From NCBI RefSeq assembly GCF_014831675.1, contig NZ_VJXY01000001.1, positions 303,324-367,323 of the forward strand: DNA of 64,000 nt. Direction: 5' to 3'. The translations under genes and the position numbers were made by a program. Source of the DNA: Komarekiella delphini-convector SJRDD-AB1. GTDB taxonomy: Bacteria; Cyanobacteriota; Cyanobacteriia; Cyanobacteriales; Nostocaceae. Below the pieces are notes generated by a model. That model made no database searches. It was given only the letters and a program-made list of their open reading frames with translations, and was not told where the DNA came from. Shown here in pieces: positions 61,360 to 64,000 of the stretch (positions are counted from its first letter, which is position 1; each line of letters opens with the position of its first letter).

Positions 61360-62298
61360 ATGCTTAAGACCCTTAGCCAATCTACAGAAGATTTGGCTGC
61401 TCAAAACTATACTCAAGCTGATTATTTTCATATCCAGCGCCGCGTTCATTCTCTGATCAATAGTTATCTTACGGCTGGAAAACTACACGATCGCTTGCGG
61501 GATTTACAGTTACAGTTGCAAAATCCTCAATCGCGTCCTTGGAAACCTATTGATTGGCAGACAATTAATCGTGACCAAATTATTGGTATTGACCCAAAAA
61601 TATTTTTGTCCATTCTTATAGGTGCAATGGATACAGAAGCTCCTATCCGAGGTTATACCCAAACCAGTCGGCAGTATTTGGAAAAATTGCATCCTCAAAT
61701 GGCTCGCTTTGTTGGAGGAACAGTCGATGAAAATGACGAACTACTAGAGCTAGGTTTGTGGGAAAAGGAGGAGCGTCAGCACACACCTGCATTAATCAAG
61801 ATCTACATGCAACTAACAGGTGAGAAAATTACCCCAAAACTTCGCACTGTTAGAGGCTATCTGCCTTCTAATGACCCCAACGAAGACTTATATCGCCACG
61901 GCTTACACCGCGTTGCTACTGAATACGGTGCTACTTGTCTCTATCTGTGGCTGATGGCTCATACCACTGGCGCACTCCAGGATGTTCTAGAAGAACTGGC
62001 TCAAGACGAAATTAACCACATGACGAAATTCTGGGGGTTTGGGGTTTGGGCTTTTCCTGATACCTCCCTGATGCGAATTGGACGCACGCTAATCAAAACG
62101 CGATCGCATAACTACAAGCGCAACAACCTGCTGCGTACCCTACGCCGCATGATGGAGACACTCAACTGGAATTCCTGGACTTTGAGCAACAAGACAACTC
62201 TCATCTTCACCTTCATCTATGCAATGCGTCGTCTGTGGGTTTGGAACAAAAGCCTAACACCAGAGTATTTGGACGATTTGTTTGGAATTAATCATTAA
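61360..62298 (+). CDS. ferritin-like diiron protein, acyl-ACP-desaturase type
   Basis: 312 aa, helical and soluble. Diiron-binding motifs are present twice: MDTEAPIRGYT then WEKEERQHTPALIKIYMQ (E + ExxH), and HRVATEYGATCLYLWLM then ELAQDEINHMTKFWGFGVWA (E + ExxH). This pattern fits the soluble acyl-ACP desaturase/ferritin-like superfamily. The length and flanks differ from plant desaturases, so the reaction is uncertain; a fatty-acid or hydrocarbon oxidation is the best guess. It is divergent from the Abi-type gene and upstream of uppS. Confidence 0.8.
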   Translation: MLKTLSQSTEDLAAQNYTQADYFHIQRRVHSLINSYLTAGKLHDRLRDLQLQLQNPQSRPWKPIDWQTINRDQIIGIDPKIFLSILIGAMDTEAPIRGYTQTSRQYLEKLHPQMARFVGGTVDENDELLELGLWEKEERQHTPALIKIYMQLTGEKITPKLRTVRGYLPSNDPNEDLYRHGLHRVATEYGATCLYLWLMAHTTGALQDVLEELAQDEINHMTKFWGFGVWAFPDTSLMRIGRTLIKTRSHNYKRNNLLRTLRRMMETLNWNSWTLSNKTTLIFTFIYAMRRLWVWNKSLTPEYLDDLFGINH

Positions 62299-62320
62299 AC
62301 TCTCTGTGCCTTTGCGTGAC

Positions 62321-62387
62321 GGACACTTTCTTCACCTGACGGAGGCGCTACGCGAACAACGAGGGGAACCCCCGCACGGAAGTGTCC
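62321..62387. repeat. inverted-repeat filler between the diiron gene and uppS
   Basis: GGACACTT (62321-62328) is inverted at 62380-62387. The loop holds GACGGAGGCGCTACGCGAAC and a GAGGGGAACCCCCGC core related to the CGGGAACCCG family. It is flanked by GCCTTTGCGTGA/CTCTGCGTGA fragments typical of dispersed cyanobacterial filler. Confidence 0.7.
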
Positions 62388-62436
62388 TCCTCTGCGTGAA
62401 CTTTTCATACTGTTACTTAGCAACGCCCAAAATCCG

Positions 62437-63186
62437 ATGAATTCAACATTACCCACCGATTTAAACCCTCAACACTTACCCCAACATGTAGCTGTCATCA
62501 TGGATGGCAATGGTCGATGGGCGACCAGTCGAGGACTACCGCGCATTGCTGGACATCGCCAAGGGGCAAAGACGCTCAAAGAACTGTTACGATGCTGCAA
62601 GGATTGGGGAATCAAAGCGTTGACAGCCTACGCTTTCTCCACTGAGAATTGGCAACGACCAACTGAAGAGGTGGATTTTCTGATGCTTTTGTTTGAACGA
62701 CTGCTGCGCCGCGAGTTAGCCCAAATGCATCGGGAAAGGGTGCGAATTTCGTTTATTGGGGATTTGTCAGCTCTACCCAAGTCTTTACAGGCAGAAATAC
62801 AGCGTTCGATGACAGAGACATTAAACAATCAAGCAATTCACTTTACTGTTGCAGTTAACTACGGTAGTCGCAACGAAATTATAAGAGCCTGTCGTCAGGT
62901 AGCTGAACTAGTGCAACGCGGAGAACTCACAGCCGAAGAGGTAAATGAAAGTCTTGTGGAACAACACCTTTACACGGTGAATACCCCAGAGCCAGATCTG
63001 CTAATTCGCACTAGTGGAGAGATGCGGTTGAGCAATTTTCTGCTGTGGCAAATAGCGTATACAGAGATGTATTTTACTGATATTCTTTGGCCGGATTTTG
63101 ACAGAGCAGCGTTTCATCAAGCATTGTTGAGTTACCAAGGACGCGATCGCCGTTTCGGTCAAGTTAAAGCTTCACTGTCAGCTTAA
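62437..63186 (+). CDS. uppS: isoprenyl transferase (undecaprenyl diphosphate synthase)
   Basis: 249 aa, cis-prenyltransferase. It condenses isopentenyl diphosphate onto farnesyl diphosphate to make the C55 carrier for cell wall and polysaccharide synthesis. The catalytic Asp is D23 in [16 protein letters not shown], and the signatures [34 protein letters not shown] and [20 protein letters not shown] are complete. The length is normal. ATG 62437 fits the usual start. Confidence 0.96.
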   Translation: MNSTLPTDLNPQHLPQHVAVIMDGNGRWATSRGLPRIAGHRQGAKTLKELLRCCKDWGIKALTAYAFSTENWQRPTEEVDFLMLLFERLLRRELAQMHRERVRISFIGDLSALPKSLQAEIQRSMTETLNNQAIHFTVAVNYGSRNEIIRACRQVAELVQRGELTAEEVNESLVEQHLYTVNTPEPDLLIRTSGEMRLSNFLLWQIAYTEMYFTDILWPDFDRAAFHQALLSYQGRDRRFGQVKASLSA

Positions 63187-63300
63187 GTTTAGTTTGACTA
63201 AATCTTATACGGCAGCTTTCACAATAATTTTTTTATGCTGCTGATTGCACTCATATAATAAATGGAAAAAGCGGAAACCGTCTTGACGCCAACCTATTTA

Positions 63301-63987
63301 TTACAGATGATTTGGTCGATGTCCCCCAAACACAGCAAAGCTAAAATTTTTGTACCAGCAATCCACATCTTCAAAACCTGCGGCTTCTAGCCAACTTAGT
63401 TGAATATCCAGGGTTGCCATGCGATCGTATTCCATACGTTTTTGTGCAGCTTTAAGATCTTCCTCTGAGATACCCAAAGCGCGGACAGAATCCAGCCAGC
63501 TTTGACGATAGAGTTTTTCTAGATTAGGAGTTTTGCCCAAAACTTGATCAGCGTTGACAAACATCCCTCCCGGATTGAGGACATTGTAAATCCGCTGAGC
63601 AAGACGTTCTTTATCAGCATTAGACAAATGGTGAATCGATAAGGCAGAAATTACAAGGTCATAAGAACCACCCAAATCAGCCTTAACGTAGTTACCAATC
63701 AAGATTTTGGGAGATTTACCCATTTTGCTAAATCGAGACTTAGCTTTCTCCAACATCTCAACAGCTAAGTCTACCAAGGTGAACTCTGCATTGGGAAATA
63801 TTGCCTGAACCATACCTGAGAAAAGTCCAGTACCAGCGCCCAAATCTAAAACCTTCAGCGGTGCATTGCGATCGCCTGGTATGATTTCAACAGCCGTTTT
63901 GTAAAAGTCATCAAAACACGGAATTAGAGTACGACGCAGATTGTCGTAATCTGCTGCGGCAGTATTAAAAGCTTCTTGAATATTCAT
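63301..63987 (-). CDS. class I SAM-dependent methyltransferase
   Basis: 228 aa. SAM motif I is VLDLGAGTGLFSGM (about 47-60), motif II has FTLVDLAVEMLEKA, and ISALSIHHLSNADKERLAQR with LNPGGMFVNADQV complete the Rossmann methyltransferase core. C-terminal substrate region: SWLEAAGFEDVDCWYKNFSF. It resembles tRNA-carboxymethyl/ubiquinone-type small-molecule methyltransferases, but the substrate is unknown. It is convergent with uppS. The gene is complete within the window; its promoter lies at or beyond the right end. Confidence 0.87.
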   Translation of the reverse strand: MNIQEAFNTAAADYDNLRRTLIPCFDDFYKTAVEIIPGDRNAPLKVLDLGAGTGLFSGMVQAIFPNAEFTLVDLAVEMLEKAKSRFSKMGKSPKILIGNYVKADLGGSYDLVISALSIHHLSNADKERLAQRIYNVLNPGGMFVNADQVLGKTPNLEKLYRQSWLDSVRALGISEEDLKAAQKRMEYDRMATLDIQLSWLEAAGFEDVDCWYKNFSFAVFGGHRPNHL

Positions 63988-64000
63988 GTTTTAAGTTTTA

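Overview
The window is a piece of a filamentous, probably heterocyst-forming (Nostocales-type) cyanobacterial chromosome. The evidence is the many HIP1 octamers (GCGATCGC), a moderate-to-low GC content, cyanobacteria-restricted genes (psbQ lipoprotein, hemJ, ferredoxin sulfite reductase, a DUF92/VTE6-like protein, the ebo cluster, a treZ-treY-treH cluster), and intergenic spaces packed with the short dispersed hairpins and low-complexity runs usual in Nostoc-like genomes. No transposase, integrase, rRNA gene or CRISPR array was recognised.

Layout. 1-1001: end of the cytochrome oxidase operon (ctaD tail, ctaE). 1097-2174: a decayed small ORF, then an RHH protein followed by a two-TM protein. 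2407-6366: housekeeping (ffh, rpsP, khpA, phoH, a ChuX-like protein). 6410-7489: a membrane-anchored TIR protein. 7885-10576: a lumenal-type secreted protein and an ABC exporter. 10671-11087: tRNA-Tyr, tRNA-Thr, tRNA-Arg. 11429-20543: mixed chromosomal genes (HTH protein with acidic linker, cutA, ADP-ribosylglycohydrolase, outer-membrane barrel, sir with a C-terminal RHH-like tail, rsmE, TPR protein). 20564-24040: Ala/Lys-rich repeat protein with a decayed tandem copy of its own 3' end, lipase, VOC protein, DUF92 protein. 24371-29177: PpiC overlapping a HetC/HlyB-like ABC exporter whose C39 domain lacks its catalytic residues, then an SPFH protein coupled to a small RHH protein.

29501-35943 is a complete trehalose module: TreZ and TreY make trehalose from alpha-glucan ends, and TreH degrades it. 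36794-44249 is a complete ebo cluster: eboD faces left, eboA-B-C-E-F face right. In Nostoc punctiforme this set is needed to export the scytonemin monomer to the periplasm. A heme catalase follows at 45114. Trehalose, ebo and catalase together look like a desiccation/UV/oxidative-stress neighbourhood (inference).

46751-51072: a hypothetical gene, psbQ, a FAD oxidoreductase, a nucleophile-less alpha/beta hydrolase, and hemJ. 51073-52080 is about 1 kb of noncoding repeats. 52081-56647: a DUF6671-like protein, a two-gene amino-acid ABC importer with its own terminator, and an orphan membrane protein. 56648-57598 is another noncoding, repeat-rich kilobase. 57599-63987: a DCC thiol oxidoreductase, a STAND NTPase with TPRs, an N-terminally truncated abortive-infection-type protein, a ferritin-like diiron protein, uppS, and a methyltransferase.

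The best second-look items are the ebo cluster and the 18-bp inverted repeat flanking its rightward arm; the TIR-TM protein lacking the expected NADase glutamate; the pseudo-C39 exporter; sulfite reductase with an RHH tail; intergenic low-complexity repeats read as protein in three genes; and two families of dispersed hairpins.
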